Shown piece by piece: positions 13,584 to 13,893 of a stretch of DNA of 13,893 nucleotides. A program made the position numbers and the translations under genes. The number at the start of each line of letters is the position of its first letter. Positions within the stretch are counted from its first letter, which is position 1. The notes beneath the pieces were generated by a model. The model did no database searches and was not told the origin of the DNA. It saw only the letters and a program-made list of their open reading frames with translations. Where the stretch lies: positions 1 to 13,893 of the forward strand of contig CALOAD010000003.1 of the NCBI GenBank assembly GCA_942491415.1, read 5' to 3'. The stretch comes from CALOAD01 sp942491415. Its GTDB lineage: Bacteria > Cyanobacteriota > Vampirovibrionia > Gastranaerophilales > CALOAD01.

Positions 13584-13893
13584 TTATGCAAATATTCTTA
13601 TACTTTCCAAAGGGGTTAAAATTTCCCTATAACATGGTTTTTTAATACAACTTTTATGGACTATTGTTTTAATTAAATGACCTTTGTTAAAAGTCTTATT
13701 AATTTTATCAGTAATTTTATTATTTATGGGATCTAATCTTAAAACATCAACATACATAGATAATATAGTTTTATAATACAATTTTGTATCATAAAATACA
13801 ATAACGTCATAATCATTCTTTAAAATTGCTCCTCCACTCCAATGGTATATTACATTATAATATTTATTAAAAGAAGGCTGTAAAAGATATGCA
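13584..13893 (-). CDS. Unrecognised protein, C-terminal part (runs off the window)
   Basis: The frame is open from the window edge to TAA at 13584-13586, giving 102 residues of the C-terminus. It reads NVIYHWSGGAILKNDYDVIVFYDTK, then MYVDVLRLDPINN, and ends ESIRIFA. A DYDVIVFYD stretch could be a beta-strand of a Rossmann-like or transferase fold, and the segment after it contains cysteines (KSCIKKPCYRE) without a clear metal motif. No family was recognised. It is co-transcribed with the GT-C/kinase gene, whose ATG follows one base after its stop, so it probably belongs to the same pathway. An apparent TTG start at 13781 is internal. Confidence 0.6.
   Translation of the reverse strand, partial: AYLLQPSFNKYYNVIYHWSGGAILKNDYDVIVFYDTKLYYKTILSMYVDVLRLDPINNKITDKINKTFNKGHLIKTIVHKSCIKKPCYREILTPLESIRIFA

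Noticed and set aside
1..13893. tRNA or rRNA genes
   Set aside because: No cloverleaf with a GTTCGA-type T-loop or conserved rRNA segment was seen on either strand.

Overview
The window is AT-rich bacterial DNA with ordinary bacterial signals: Shine-Dalgarno sites, a sigma70-type promoter and rho-independent terminators. I suspect a gut-type Gastranaerophilales (Vampirovibrionia/Melainabacteria) genome. The two adjacent small paralogous membrane proteins at 4917-6070 resemble lineage-restricted proteins I associate with that group, but this rests on memory and the sequence alone does not prove it.

Layout. 1-783 holds no gene: a 153-bp imperfect palindromic element, degenerate repeat copies and small hairpins, ending exactly where an adenine phosphoribosyltransferase gene is cut off (784-1014, minus). 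1105-2931 (minus) is a DNA-damage module: a LexA/UmuD-type repressor-protease with its own promoter and palindromic operator, then a UmuC-type polymerase behind an intrinsic terminator. 2960-3336 is a structured leader for a DEAD-box RNA helicase (3337-4897, plus), with an RBS-sequestering hairpin and a 10-codon overlapping upstream ORF. The helicase ends at a terminator lying inside the convergent gene. 4917-6070 (minus) encodes the paralogous membrane proteins.

6208-13893 (minus) is a tightly packed operon, with genes overlapping or a few bases apart, and is the most interesting part. In transcription order: the end of an unrecognised gene; a GT-C-type membrane glycosyltransferase fused to a phosphoribulokinase/uridine-kinase-like domain; a class II aldolase; a GDPD/PI-PLC-like barrel protein; a second GT-C membrane protein; two sugar-nucleotidyltransferase-like proteins; and a GT2 enzyme of the polyprenyl-phosphate-sugar synthase type. 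My inference is a pathway that makes and activates an unusual sugar or sugar phosphate, loads it on a polyprenyl carrier and attaches it to a surface glycan or lipid across the membrane.

Quality warning. At least seven single-base indels interrupt genes that are otherwise perfectly conserved (umuC, lexA-like twice, helicase, first GT-C, GT-C/kinase twice). Most are one-base losses in A/T runs, so homopolymer sequencing error is the leading explanation. Interrupted genes are described here as one reconstructed protein, and the larger ones are listed as 5' and 3' parts.
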